Shown piece after piece: positions 1 through 6,027 of a stretch of DNA of 10,638 nt (its first letter is position 1; the number at the start of each line of letters is the position of its first letter). The notes beneath the pieces are model-generated. The model saw nothing but the letters and a program-made list of their open reading frames with translations, made no database searches and was not told the DNA's origin. The position numbers and the translations under genes are program-made. Origin of the DNA: Candidatus Aenigmatarchaeota archaeon (lineage in GTDB: Archaea > Aenigmatarchaeota > Aenigmatarchaeia > GW2011-AR5); assembly GCA_018304565.1 (NCBI GenBank), contig JAGVVX010000053.1, positions 1-10,638 of the forward strand, given 5' to 3'.

Positions 1-299
1 TATTTGAGCCGTCTTTTCCTGCCGTTTATTCTTGCAGAGTGAAACACATGAAGCCAGACCCTGAGATTTACAGACACGTAAAAGGTTTCTCAAACGTGAT
101 TCTCATAGACGACAAATCAAGCTATCTGAAAACTGGAACAGAAATGGGCTGGAAAGGCATTTGGTTTACTGCTCACATTGACACAGCCGAATCTGTCAGG
201 TCAATTCATCCTGAAATCAGCGTCACAAAGGGAGTTGTAAAAGCAGGGTCTTTCAATGAGCTTGAAGAATCTCTTCGATCTTTTGATATTAAAGTTTGA
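1..299 (+). CDS. HAD-family hydrolase, 3' fragment (5' end outside window)
   Basis: The frame is open from base 3 to the TGA at 297-299, giving 98 visible residues. A GTG at 39 could be read as a start, but the 12 codons before it also fit the family (FEPSFPAVYSCRV before KHMKPDPEIY), so the gene almost certainly begins outside the window. What is seen: the HAD motif III lysine in KPDPEIY, motif IV acidic pair in VILIDDKSSYL, and the usual MGWKGI turn followed by a beta strand (IWFT). Known of the family: haloacid dehalogenase-like phosphatases/hydrolases with a Rossmann-like core; motif I (DxDxT/V) would lie in the missing N-terminus. Substrate cannot be told. It converges on the minus-strand DUF2283 gene, with only 12 T-rich bases between the two stops. 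Confidence 0.82.
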   Translation, partial: FEPSFPAVYSCRVKHMKPDPEIYRHVKGFSNVILIDDKSSYLKTGTEMGWKGIWFTAHIDTAESVRSIHPEISVTKGVVKAGSFNELEESLRSFDIKV

Positions 300-311
300 T
301 TTGTTCTCTCT

Positions 312-521
312 CTAAACTCTTATCTTTTTTGTCTCTAATGCAGTCTTTGGCATAACTTCACTCGCATTTAAGACCTCTATTCCAATCAACTTGTTCTTCG
401 AATCAAAATCAAGTATTATATTGTCGTTCAAAGAAATTGTATTCTTGACTTCGCCTTTTGCTATTTTATCCTTCACGTAAATATATGCAGCATCCACATC
501 ATCATCGTATTCAAATCTCAT
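312..521 (-). CDS. DUF2283 family small protein (possible antitoxin partner)
   Basis: A 69-residue protein matching the DUF2283 pattern: an N-terminal YDDDVDAAYIYV strand, a central block ending in ILDFDSKNKLIGIEVLNAS, and a short basic tail. The ATG at 519-521 is preceded by GTGA with a 4-base spacer and starts 10 bases after the stop of the upstream DUF4258 gene, so the two are one transcription unit. DUF2283 proteins are short beta-rich proteins of unproven function, often encoded next to DUF4258 or RelE/HigB-like proteins. An antitoxin-like role is therefore an inference from context, not something the sequence proves. Family membership is fairly sure; function is not. Confidence 0.8.
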   Translation of the reverse strand: MRFEYDDDVDAAYIYVKDKIAKGEVKNTISLNDNIILDFDSKNKLIGIEVLNASEVMPKTALETKKIRV

Positions 522-531
522 ATTATCACAT

Positions 532-744
532 TTAGTATACAGTAACGACTTTTATATACTTGTCTTTTTCGACGTAAACCACATTTATTTTTCTGTCATT
601 TATCATCTTTACTGCAATCACTTTTTCCTCTGAAACTCTTTTTGTATAATCTGCAGTTTCAATTATAAGCCTGGCAGTTTCCTGAGAAATATCCCTTTCA
701 AGACATCTGATTGCTGCATGATTAGAAAATATTATTCTCTTCAC
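532..744 (-). CDS. DUF4258 family protein (possible toxin-like partner)
   Basis: A 70-residue protein with the DUF4258 signature: FSNHAAIRCLERDIS near the N-terminus (conserved HA..R...R.I), then a helix and a C-terminal VVYVEKDKYIKVVTVY beta hairpin. The start is a GTG at 742-744. A TATA-like box (minus strand CTTAAAAAGG, around 765-774) lies about 25 bases upstream, which fits a leaderless GTG start. It is the first gene of a two-gene unit with DUF2283. DUF4258 has been noted as resembling small RelE/ParE-type toxins and often pairs with DUF2283; no catalytic activity can be assigned here. The gene is AT-richer than the exosome operon beside it, as is usual for mobile toxin-antitoxin-like pairs. 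Confidence 0.78.
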   Translation of the reverse strand: MKRIIFSNHAAIRCLERDISQETARLIIETADYTKRVSEEKVIAVKMINDRKINVVYVEKDKYIKVVTVY

Positions 745-762
745 AAATCAATTCTATTAACT

Positions 763-774
763 GCCTTTTTAAGC
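763..774. promoter_or_regulatory. Shared TATA-like element between DUF4258 and the SBDS-exosome operon
   Basis: The segment GCCTTTTTAAGC reads as a TATA-like box in both directions. On the minus strand it is about 25 bases before the DUF4258 GTG. On the plus strand its centre (about 770.5) predicts a transcript start near 795, exactly where the first leader hairpin begins (794). A second AT-rich stretch, AAATTAAATAATA (782-794), could instead give a start near 812, which would destroy the first hairpin. Confidence 0.45.
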
Positions 775-793
775 TTTCCGAAAATTAAATAAT

Positions 794-891
794 AAGGCAA
801 ACAGGTTTGCAGTGATTTACTGCTGACATTTGCCTTTACACAAAGCCCCTCTGTTACACAGCATTGTGGTACGCGATAGGGGCTGGTTACA
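794..891 (+). ncRNA. Structured leader of the exosome operon; two hairpins with H/ACA-like layout
   Basis: Hairpin A has an 8-bp lower stem (794-801 with 829-836), an internal loop of 7 and 5 bases, an upper stem GCAGT/ACTGC (809-813 with 819-823) and loop GATTT. It is followed by ACACAA (838-843), which fits the H-box pattern ANANNA. Hairpin B has a 7-bp lower stem AGCCCCT/AGGGGCT (844-850 with 878-884) and an upper CACA/TGTG stem (857-860 with 865-868). An ACA follows at 889-891, just before the SBDS ribosome binding site. From the base of the upper stem of A to the ACA at 838 there are 14 bases, as in H/ACA guide RNAs. No convincing kink-turn for L7Ae is visible in either hairpin. It may instead be a cis-regulatory 5' UTR. 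Confidence 0.4.
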
Positions 892-900
892 GGTGACAGA

Positions 901-1602
901 ATGGTTACTGTTGACGAAGCAATCATAGCAAAATACGATAAAGACGGAAAACATTTCGAAATTCTCGTTGATCCGGATATAGCTTATGATCTCAAGGAAG
1001 GAAAGACTGTTTCTCTTTCGCGTATGCTTGCTGTAAACCTTATTTTTACTGACGCAAAGAAAGGCCTGAGGGCACCGGCAAGTGACATAGAGAAAGCTTT
1101 CAGCACGCAAGATGTTGAAAAAATAGGGGAATCTATAGTCAGGCAGGGTGATGTTCAGCTTACAACAGAATACAGAAGGAAGAAGACTGAAGAAAAGAAA
1201 AAGCAGGTTGCTTCTTTCATAAGCAAGTATGCAATGAACCCGCAGACAAGGGTTCCGCATCCGCAGGACCGCATTCTGGCAGCCATGGAACAGTCCCGTG
1301 TCTCCATTGATCCATTCAAGCCTGCTGAGCAGCAGGTAGGCGATGTCGTAAAGGCGCTAAAGCAGCTTATGCCCATCTCTCTCGAGGAGATTATACTAGA
1401 CATCAACATATCAGCGCAATATGCAAGCCGCGCACTCGGCATGCTCAAGGATATTGGCAGCCTGCAGGGCTCAAGCTGGGGAAATGACGGATCTCTTAAC
1501 GCAAAGATCTTAGTCCCGGCAGGGCTGAAAGATAACGCTTACAGGCGCCTTGGTGCACTAACAGAAGGCACTGTGCGCATAACAGAAATGAAAAAGGAAT
1601 GA
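901..1602 (+). CDS. sdo1: Ribosome maturation protein SBDS/Sdo1
   Basis: A 233-residue protein of normal SBDS length. Seen in order: N-terminal FYSH domain (about 1-88, with HFEILVDPDIAYDLKEG and the LRAPASDIEKAF turn), a central helical domain (about 89-160, with TTEYRRKKTEEKKKQ, then ISKYAMNP and PHPQDRILAAME), and a C-terminal ferredoxin-like domain. In eukaryotes SBDS works with the GTPase EFL1 to release eIF6 from the 60S subunit; the archaeal protein is presumed to act on the 50S subunit. The ATG is preceded by AGGTGA with a 4-base spacer. It is the first gene of the exosome operon, 24 bases ahead of rrp4, an arrangement conserved in many archaea. The transcript begins with the structured leader at 794-891. 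Confidence 0.97.
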   Translation: MVTVDEAIIAKYDKDGKHFEILVDPDIAYDLKEGKTVSLSRMLAVNLIFTDAKKGLRAPASDIEKAFSTQDVEKIGESIVRQGDVQLTTEYRRKKTEEKKKQVASFISKYAMNPQTRVPHPQDRILAAMEQSRVSIDPFKPAEQQVGDVVKALKQLMPISLEEIILDINISAQYASRALGMLKDIGSLQGSSWGNDGSLNAKILVPAGLKDNAYRRLGALTEGTVRITEMKKE

Positions 1603-1626
1603 TTATAAAAAATATTCAGGTGAAAA

Positions 1627-2328
1627 GTGGAGTTGATTAACATGAACGGAAGAAAACTTGTGATACCCGGTGACTTGCTGGGAAAAGGGCGCGCAGGCCA
1701 TGGCGCTTACGAATACGACGATGATGTATTCTCGAAGCATGTAGGCCTTGCAGAGGAAAAGAACGGCATGTTCTTCGTGATACCTCTGAGCGGCGTATAC
1801 AATCCGAAGCGCGGCGACGGAGTTGTTGGCAAGATCGAGGACGTGATATTCTCAAAATGGCTCATTGACATAAACTCGCCTTACCAGGCTGTACTGCCGC
1901 TGAGCGAAGCGACTGAAGATTTCATCGACCTTACAAAGACAGACTTGACTAAATATCTCGATTACAATGACATGGTGTTCGCGGAGATATTCTCCATAAC
2001 AAAGACAAAAAACGTGCAGCTTTCCATGAAAAACAGGAAATGCAGGAAACTCAAGGGCGGAAGGATAATCAAGGTAACGCCTGCAAAAGTCCCGAGGATC
2101 ATCGGGAAAGGCGGCTCGATGGTAGAGATGATAAAGAACATGACAGAAACCCAGATCGTTGTCGGTCAGAACGGGCTTGTGTGGGTGAAGGGCGAAAACG
2201 AGGATATTGCTGCAGAAGCTGTCATGACAATAGAGGAAAAATCGCATGTGAGCGGCCTGACAAATTACATAAAAGACATGCTTGAAAACCTTATGAAAGA
2301 CAGGATTGCAGAGGGAGAAAAATTATAA
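1627..2328 (+). CDS. rrp4: Exosome RNA-binding cap subunit Rrp4 (S1 and KH domains)
   Basis: A 233-residue protein. Seen: an N-terminal domain with KLVIPGDLLGKG (10-21), an S1 domain (about 62-136, with GDGVVGKIEDVIFSKWLIDI and YNDMVFAEI), and a KH domain (about 143-205) with the GKGG loop at 160-163 followed by the GQNG turn near 180. Rrp4 forms the trimeric RNA-entry cap on the Rrp41/Rrp42 hexameric ring and feeds RNA into it. The start is taken as the GTG at 1627 because AGGTGA lies 3 bases before it, the spacing used by neighbouring genes. The ATG at 1642 (MNGRKLV) is the alternative and loses only five residues. It lies 11 bases before rrp41. Confidence 0.97.
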   Translation: MELINMNGRKLVIPGDLLGKGRAGHGAYEYDDDVFSKHVGLAEEKNGMFFVIPLSGVYNPKRGDGVVGKIEDVIFSKWLIDINSPYQAVLPLSEATEDFIDLTKTDLTKYLDYNDMVFAEIFSITKTKNVQLSMKNRKCRKLKGGRIIKVTPAKVPRIIGKGGSMVEMIKNMTETQIVVGQNGLVWVKGENEDIAAEAVMTIEEKSHVSGLTNYIKDMLENLMKDRIAEGEKL

Positions 2329-2339
2329 GTGGTGATACT

Positions 2340-3092
2340 ATGGACGAAAAAATTATAAAAAACGGAATACGTTACGATGGAAGAAGATTTGACCAGCTCC
2401 GCCCTATCGAAGCGAAAGTAGGCGTGTTGAAGAATGCAAACGGCTCGGCATTTTTCAGGCTTGGGAATACGTTTGTAATTGCAGGCGTTTACGGACCGAA
2501 AAAAGTGCATCCAAAGCATGATGAACAGGCTGAGAAAGCCATACTCAGGACGTACTACAAGATGGCGCCTTTTTCAACATCAGAGCGCTCAAGGCCGGGA
2601 ACAAACAGGAGGAGCACCGAGATATCAAAGGTAACAAGAGAAGCAATACTGCCTGTAATAGACGTGGAAGAATTCCCGAAAACTGCAATAGACGTCTACA
2701 TAGAAGTCCTGCAGGCAGATGCATCGACACGGGTTGCAGGAATCAATGCCGCATCGCTTGCGCTGGCAGACGCCGGGGTTCCTATGATGGACCTTATCGC
2801 TTCATGCTCCGCCGGAAAGGTTGAAGATACGGTAGTTCTTGATGTAGCCGGCAAGGAAGACACGGAAGGCGAGCTTGACCTGCCTGTCGCATATTGCCAC
2901 AGGACAAAGCAAATAACGCTGCTTCAGATGGACGGCATAACGAACAGCAAGGAAATGAAAGAAATAATAAAGCTCGCCATCAAAGGCTGCGGCGTTGTTT
3001 ATGAGGAGCAGAAGAAAGCTCTCAGGAAAAAATACCAGCACGAAGAACCGCAAGGTGAAGAATCACAAGGAGAGGTTGATATGAATGATTGA
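2340..3092 (+). CDS. rrp41: Exosome catalytic subunit Rrp41 (RNase PH family)
   Basis: A 250-residue RNase PH-fold protein, the phosphorolytic subunit of the archaeal exosome. It degrades RNA 3' to 5' using phosphate and can add A-rich tails in reverse. Seen: IRYDGRRFDQLRPI at the N-terminus, RNA-binding arginines in SERSRPGTNRRSTEIS (81-96), the phosphate-site segment ADASTRVAGINAASLAL (R131), and catalytic acids in EDTEGELD (D174, D180). The C-terminal tail (about 230-250) is rich in Q, E and D and lies beyond the conserved fold. The ATG has GGTGA with a 4-base spacer. Its last 8 bases overlap the start of rrp42 (ATGATTGA), so the two ring subunits are probably translationally coupled. Confidence 0.98.
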   Translation: MDEKIIKNGIRYDGRRFDQLRPIEAKVGVLKNANGSAFFRLGNTFVIAGVYGPKKVHPKHDEQAEKAILRTYYKMAPFSTSERSRPGTNRRSTEISKVTREAILPVIDVEEFPKTAIDVYIEVLQADASTRVAGINAASLALADAGVPMMDLIASCSAGKVEDTVVLDVAGKEDTEGELDLPVAYCHRTKQITLLQMDGITNSKEMKEIIKLAIKGCGVVYEEQKKALRKKYQHEEPQGEESQGEVDMND

Positions 3093-3879
3093 GATAGACA
3101 CTTCGCTTATACAAAACATGGCTGAAAGCGGCAAAAGAATAGATTCAAGGCAGTTCTCGCAGTACCGCAATATAACCATCGAGACAAATGCAGTAACAAG
3201 CGCCGAGGGTTCTTCGCGCGTACGCATCGGCAACACGGAAGTTTTAGCCGGCATCAAGATGGAACCGGGCACGCCTTTCAGTGACACGCCTGACGCAGGA
3301 GTGCTCATGGTTGGAGCTGAACTTGTTCCGCTGGCGTCGCCTGAATTTGAACCCGGCCCGCCGGGCGAGGAAGCTGTAGAGATTTCAAGGGTTGTTGACA
3401 GGGCCATCCGCGAGTCGAAATGCGTAGATTTCAAAAAGCTCTGCATCAAGGAAGGGGAGAAGGTATGGATGGTGTTTGTAGATATTGACGTGCTTAATGA
3501 CGACGGCAACCTGTTTGACGCATGCGGCATCGCAGCAATCTCAGCTTTGCTAAGTTCCACGATACCTGAACTGGATTCCGGTGGAAAAATAATCTCCGGC
3601 AAGAAGGGCTCTGAAAAAATACCAATAAAGGGCATTCCTTTATCTACGACAATCGTGAAGATAAATGGCAAGCTGATGGTAGATCCGAACTCTGCAGAGA
3701 CCCGTGCCATGGACGCCAGGCTCACAGTCGGAACAGCCGATAAAGATGGAAAAACAGTTCTCTGCTCCATGCAAAAAGGCGGCGAATCGGGCATAACAGA
3801 AGAAGACGTTGACGCAGCCCTGGAACTCGCAATAGAAAAAAGCAACGAGGTCAGGGAACTTATAAAAGAAAATGTTTAG
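3085..3879 (+). CDS. rrp42: Exosome non-catalytic ring subunit Rrp42 (RNase PH family)
   Basis: A 264-residue RNase PH-fold protein. Seen: GKRIDSRQFSQYRNITIETN near the N-terminus, TEVLAGIKMEPGTPF, the Rrp42-typical GAELVPLASPEFEPGPPGEEAVEISRVVDRAIRES in spaced form, and NLFDACGIAAISALL where Rrp41 has its phosphate site. The catalytic aspartate pair of Rrp41 is not present, as expected. Rrp42 alternates with Rrp41 in the hexameric ring and supplies part of the RNA-binding surface. The ATG at 3085 overlaps the rrp41 stop by 8 bases. The operon ends here with a small hairpin and T-rich run. The ribosomal protein L37ae and RpoP genes that often follow in other archaea are absent. Confidence 0.97.
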   Translation: MIEIDTSLIQNMAESGKRIDSRQFSQYRNITIETNAVTSAEGSSRVRIGNTEVLAGIKMEPGTPFSDTPDAGVLMVGAELVPLASPEFEPGPPGEEAVEISRVVDRAIRESKCVDFKKLCIKEGEKVWMVFVDIDVLNDDGNLFDACGIAAISALLSSTIPELDSGGKIISGKKGSEKIPIKGIPLSTTIVKINGKLMVDPNSAETRAMDARLTVGTADKDGKTVLCSMQKGGESGITEEDVDAALELAIEKSNEVRELIKENV

Positions 3880-3917
3880 AGAATTTCTCAATTTTTATTT
3901 TCTCTTACTTTATTTTT
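3879..3917 (+). terminator. T-rich terminator of the SBDS-exosome operon
   Basis: Directly at the rrp42 stop there is a small inverted repeat, GAGA-ATT-TCTC (3879-3889). It is followed by AATTTTTATTTTCTC and further T-runs, the usual composition of archaeal transcription ends. The stem is short, so the T-runs probably matter most. The region also separates rrp42 from the convergent 94-residue gene. Confidence 0.5.
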
Positions 3918-3929
3918 CTCTTACTTTAT
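3898..3929. repeat. Perfect 16-bp tandem duplication
   Basis: The 16-mer TTTTCTCTTACTTTAT occurs twice back to back (3898-3913 and 3914-3929). On the minus strand the second copy encodes the last residues of the 94-residue protein (YKVRE), and the first copy contains its stop codon region. It looks like a recent slippage or duplication at the junction between two convergent genes. Confidence 0.85.
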
Positions 3930-4194
3930 AATAGTCTCCACTTCTAAAAAAACTGAGACCTAAAGGTCTTGACACATTGTCAAATGCAATCTTAGGATCT
4001 TGAGAATCTTTGCCACCTAGAATAATATCAGTGGGCATGCCATTCAATGCTTCGGATCCAGTAAGAACCTCGTAACCCAATCTTTGCAGTCTAGCAATCA
4101 AAACCCCAGCACTATGCGGATTAATAGAATCTGGAAACTTGGGTTCTTTCTCTATTGTATCTTTGTCAAGAATAAATCGCTGATAAATTCTCAT
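3910..4194 (-). CDS. Uncharacterised 94-residue protein
   Basis: No family is recognised. The protein has a basic, charged N-terminus (MRIYQRFILDKDTIEKEPKF), a central helix-strand pattern (SAGVLIARLQRLGYEVLTGSEAL), a hydrophobic MPTDIILGG strand, and a C-terminus ending FFRSGDYYKVREK. No signal peptide, membrane helix or metal motif is seen. The ATG is supported by a TTTAAA box (minus strand, 4216-4221) whose centre is 24.5 bases upstream, the same spacing as at the SET and dph2 genes, so it is probably a real leaderless gene. It stands alone on the minus strand between rrp42 and the SET gene and looks more AT-rich than the operon beside it. Function unknown. Confidence 0.6.
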   Translation of the reverse strand: MRIYQRFILDKDTIEKEPKFPDSINPHSAGVLIARLQRLGYEVLTGSEALNGMPTDIILGGKDSQDPKIAFDNVSRPLGLSFFRSGDYYKVREK

Positions 4195-4215
4195 ACAGGA
4201 CCTAACAACTGAACC

Positions 4216-4221
4216 TTTAAA
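4216..4221 (-). promoter_or_regulatory. TATA box of the 94-residue gene
   Basis: TTTAAA with its centre 24.5 bases before the ATG at 4194. This predicts a leaderless transcript starting at or next to the start codon. Confidence 0.6.
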
Positions 4222-4270
4222 ACGTTGATCCTGTTCTTAAGCTTTTCTGACAAACTTCACGCTATGTTAA

Positions 4271-4786
4271 TCAAGGAAGCGCGCGGCTAGTTTTGTCAAT
4301 TTTCTGCTGCAAGAAATAAGAAAAATACCCTCTGTATCTTTTTTGCAGCTCTTGCTTTTTCCAGTCGTTTGCAGTGATAACTTTTCTGCAGCTTTTTTTC
4401 CCGCATCTGCACCGCATTTTGAATTCTGAGCCGCAAAGAACCATAGAATAATCAAATGTTATCTCTTCGTCCCTTTTAATGCCCTTCATTGCGACAAGAA
4501 ATATCTGGCCCCTTATGCCGGCGTTCGGCTCGCAACTGTGATTAACGTAGTCGCCTTCCCCGACTTCCTCCTTTTTCTTAGGTCCTATGATAAGGTCTTC
4601 ACCTATCTGCAAGTCTTCGTATTTCACGTCTTCGGGAAGTTTGTCCCATGTTGTAAAATTAAAGACGTGTCCGCCGAAAACCGCTACAATCTCGCCTTTC
4701 TTGATGTTCTTTTTTGCAAAAGTTCCTTTGCCAGAAATGTGGCTTTTCCTTGTTTCGGCTTTTGACGAAAGCCAGTTAAAGCCCAT
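4271..4786 (-). CDS. SET-domain protein lysine methyltransferase with post-SET zinc site
   Basis: The start is taken at the ATG 4784-4786 (MGFNWLSSKAE), giving 171 residues. The longer open frame upstream is antisense to dph2. Seen: SET motif I ISGKGTFAKKNIKKGEIVAVF (17-37 region), the NHSCEPN motif (82-88), EEITFDYS with catalytic Tyr113, and a post-SET CxC....C (C126, C128, C133) that with C85 would bind one zinc ion. The C-terminal VITANDWKKQELQKRYRGYF resembles bacterial/archaeal stand-alone SET proteins (COG2940). Known of the family: SAM-dependent N-methylation of protein lysines. The target here is unknown; chromatin proteins or translation factors are possible. A TTTAAA box 24.5 bases before the ATG indicates a leaderless transcript. 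It is divergent from dph2. Confidence 0.88.
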   Translation of the reverse strand: MGFNWLSSKAETRKSHISGKGTFAKKNIKKGEIVAVFGGHVFNFTTWDKLPEDVKYEDLQIGEDLIIGPKKKEEVGEGDYVNHSCEPNAGIRGQIFLVAMKGIKRDEEITFDYSMVLCGSEFKMRCRCGKKSCRKVITANDWKKQELQKRYRGYFSYFLQQKIDKTSRALP

Positions 4787-4807
4787 GAAATTAAATAAAC
4801 GCTGAGG

Positions 4808-4829
4808 TTTAAAAGCGCACTCATTTAAA
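4808..4829. promoter_or_regulatory. Divergent TATA boxes of the SET gene (-) and dph2 (+)
   Basis: Two TTTAAA cores lie in the 64-base gap. The one at 4808-4813 serves the minus strand (24.5 bases to the SET ATG at 4786). The one at 4824-4829 serves the plus strand (24.5 bases to the dph2 ATG at 4851). The two boxes are 10 bases apart, so initiation complexes for the two genes probably exclude each other. Confidence 0.65.
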
Positions 4830-4850
4830 CTTTTGTCTGGAATTTTACTT

Positions 4851-5753
4851 ATGCAAAATATAGTTGATTTGCCAGAGGAAATCGCAAAAACGAATGCAAA
4901 AAGGGTATTGATCCAGTTGCCGGAAGGCCTGAAGAGAAATTCGACTGAAATAATCGCAGCTATCGAAAAGAGTGGCGTGGAGGTCGTATACTCAATAGAC
5001 GCAACATACGGCGCTTGCGACATTCGTTTGGAAGAAGCCAGGATCATGAAATGCGACGCCATTGTGCATGTCGGCCACAATAAGTTTTACCGCGACATAA
5101 AAAGCGAAATACCTGTTATTTACTGGCCATGGGAACTGGAATCGGATATCACTGGCGCAGAATTCTCAGGAATCAAGGAGAATGTGATTGGCATAATCAC
5201 ATCGATCCAGCATAAGAATATGATGGAGAAAGTGAAATCGAGGATTGAAGAAAGCGGCAAAACAGCAATTATAGGCGGCCAGATACTCGGGTGCTGGTCC
5301 GGGAACGCCGCGAAGATTGAAAGGCAGGTAGACGCATTCCTTTTCGTGGGCTCGGGGAAATTCCATCCGCTGGGCATAAAATCCGACAAACCTCTGTACA
5401 CGTTAGACCTGGAAACTAGGAAAATAGAGATTCTGGACACAAAAATATTCGAGAAAAGGAGATACGCCAGCATATTCCGCGCAAGAGATGCCAAAAGCTT
5501 TGCTATTCTTGTATCGACAAAGGAGGGCCAGTCAGAGCTGCTTCGCAAGGCGAAACGAATTAAAGACTATCTGCAGAAAAATGGTAAGGGAGCCTGCATA
5601 CTCGTAATGGACGAGATAAACGGCGAAAAGCTGCTTGGCCTGCAGGTAGATGCCTACATTAATACTGCCTGCCCAAGAATAACTGACGGCGACTTTTCCA
5701 AGCCTATGATAAATGCCACGGATGTTGAGTTGCTGTTCTCAGAGGTGTTATAA
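4851..5753 (+). CDS. dph2: Diphthamide biosynthesis enzyme Dph2 (radical-SAM-like, 4Fe-4S)
   Basis: A 300-residue protein. The start is the ATG at 4851 (MQNIVDLPEE), which fits a leaderless transcript from the TTTAAA at 4824-4829; a TTG at 4833 is open but has no support. Dph2 transfers the 3-amino-3-carboxypropyl group of SAM to a histidine of elongation factor 2, the first step of diphthamide synthesis. Seen: VLIQLPEGLK at the N-terminus and the three cysteines that bind the 4Fe-4S cluster, one per domain: YGACD (C56), ILGCWSG (C148) and NTACPR (C274). Length is close to archaeal homologues. The TAA shares its last A with the rpoL ATG, so rpoL is translationally coupled to it. Confidence 0.96.
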   Translation: MQNIVDLPEEIAKTNAKRVLIQLPEGLKRNSTEIIAAIEKSGVEVVYSIDATYGACDIRLEEARIMKCDAIVHVGHNKFYRDIKSEIPVIYWPWELESDITGAEFSGIKENVIGIITSIQHKNMMEKVKSRIEESGKTAIIGGQILGCWSGNAAKIERQVDAFLFVGSGKFHPLGIKSDKPLYTLDLETRKIEILDTKIFEKRRYASIFRARDAKSFAILVSTKEGQSELLRKAKRIKDYLQKNGKGACILVMDEINGEKLLGLQVDAYINTACPRITDGDFSKPMINATDVELLFSEVL

Positions 5754-6013
5754 TGAAAATCGAAATCATAGAGAATGAAAAAGAAAAGATAAAGATAGAA
5801 GTGCCGGATGTTACGCTGGTCAACCTGCTCAATGAAAACGTATGGAAAGAGAAGATAGATTTTGCCGCGTATAACATTGAACATACTTATCTTTCCAAGC
5901 CTGTTCTTGTCGTGAAAAGCAAAAACCCGAAGAAAACCGTTGTCGATGCAACTGAAAGGATAATAGAAGACGTCAAGGCTTTAAGGAAGCAGTTCAATGC
6001 GACCCTGAAGTAA
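5753..6013 (+). CDS. rpoL: DNA-directed RNA polymerase subunit L (Rpo11)
   Basis: An 86-residue protein of normal length for the archaeal homologue of eukaryotic RPB11, which dimerises with Rpo3 (RpoD) to nucleate RNA polymerase assembly. Seen: the alpha-motif segment TLVNLLNENVWKEK (about 21-34), FAAYNIEHTYLSKPVLVV (about 38-55) typical of Rpo11, and a C-terminal helix ATERIIEDVKALRKQF. It overlaps the dph2 stop by one base and is followed after 14 bases by a small CxxC protein gene. rpoL is found near dph2 and exosome genes in several archaea, so this neighbourhood is not unexpected. Confidence 0.94.
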   Translation: MKIEIIENEKEKIKIEVPDVTLVNLLNENVWKEKIDFAAYNIEHTYLSKPVLVVKSKNPKKTVVDATERIIEDVKALRKQFNATLK

Positions 6014-6027
6014 CTTTCGGTGATTCT

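Noticed and set aside
796..834. C/D box RNA using GTGATTT and CTGA in hairpin A
   Set aside because: The C box is a poor match to RTGATGA and no guide plus D'/C' arrangement is visible.
817..1260. Minus-strand open frame of 147 residues over the leader and SBDS
   Set aside because: It is the mirror of the SBDS gene, with cysteine- and serine-rich low-quality composition and no ribosome binding site.
3063..3845. Minus-strand open frame of 260 residues over rrp42
   Set aside because: It is antisense to a clearly conserved exosome subunit; its Ser/Pro-rich composition is typical of a shadow frame.
4787..5080. N-terminal extension of the SET protein frame (98 residues upstream of MGFNW)
   Set aside because: It is antisense to dph2, has no SET-family similarity, and the promoter lies inside it at 4808-4813.
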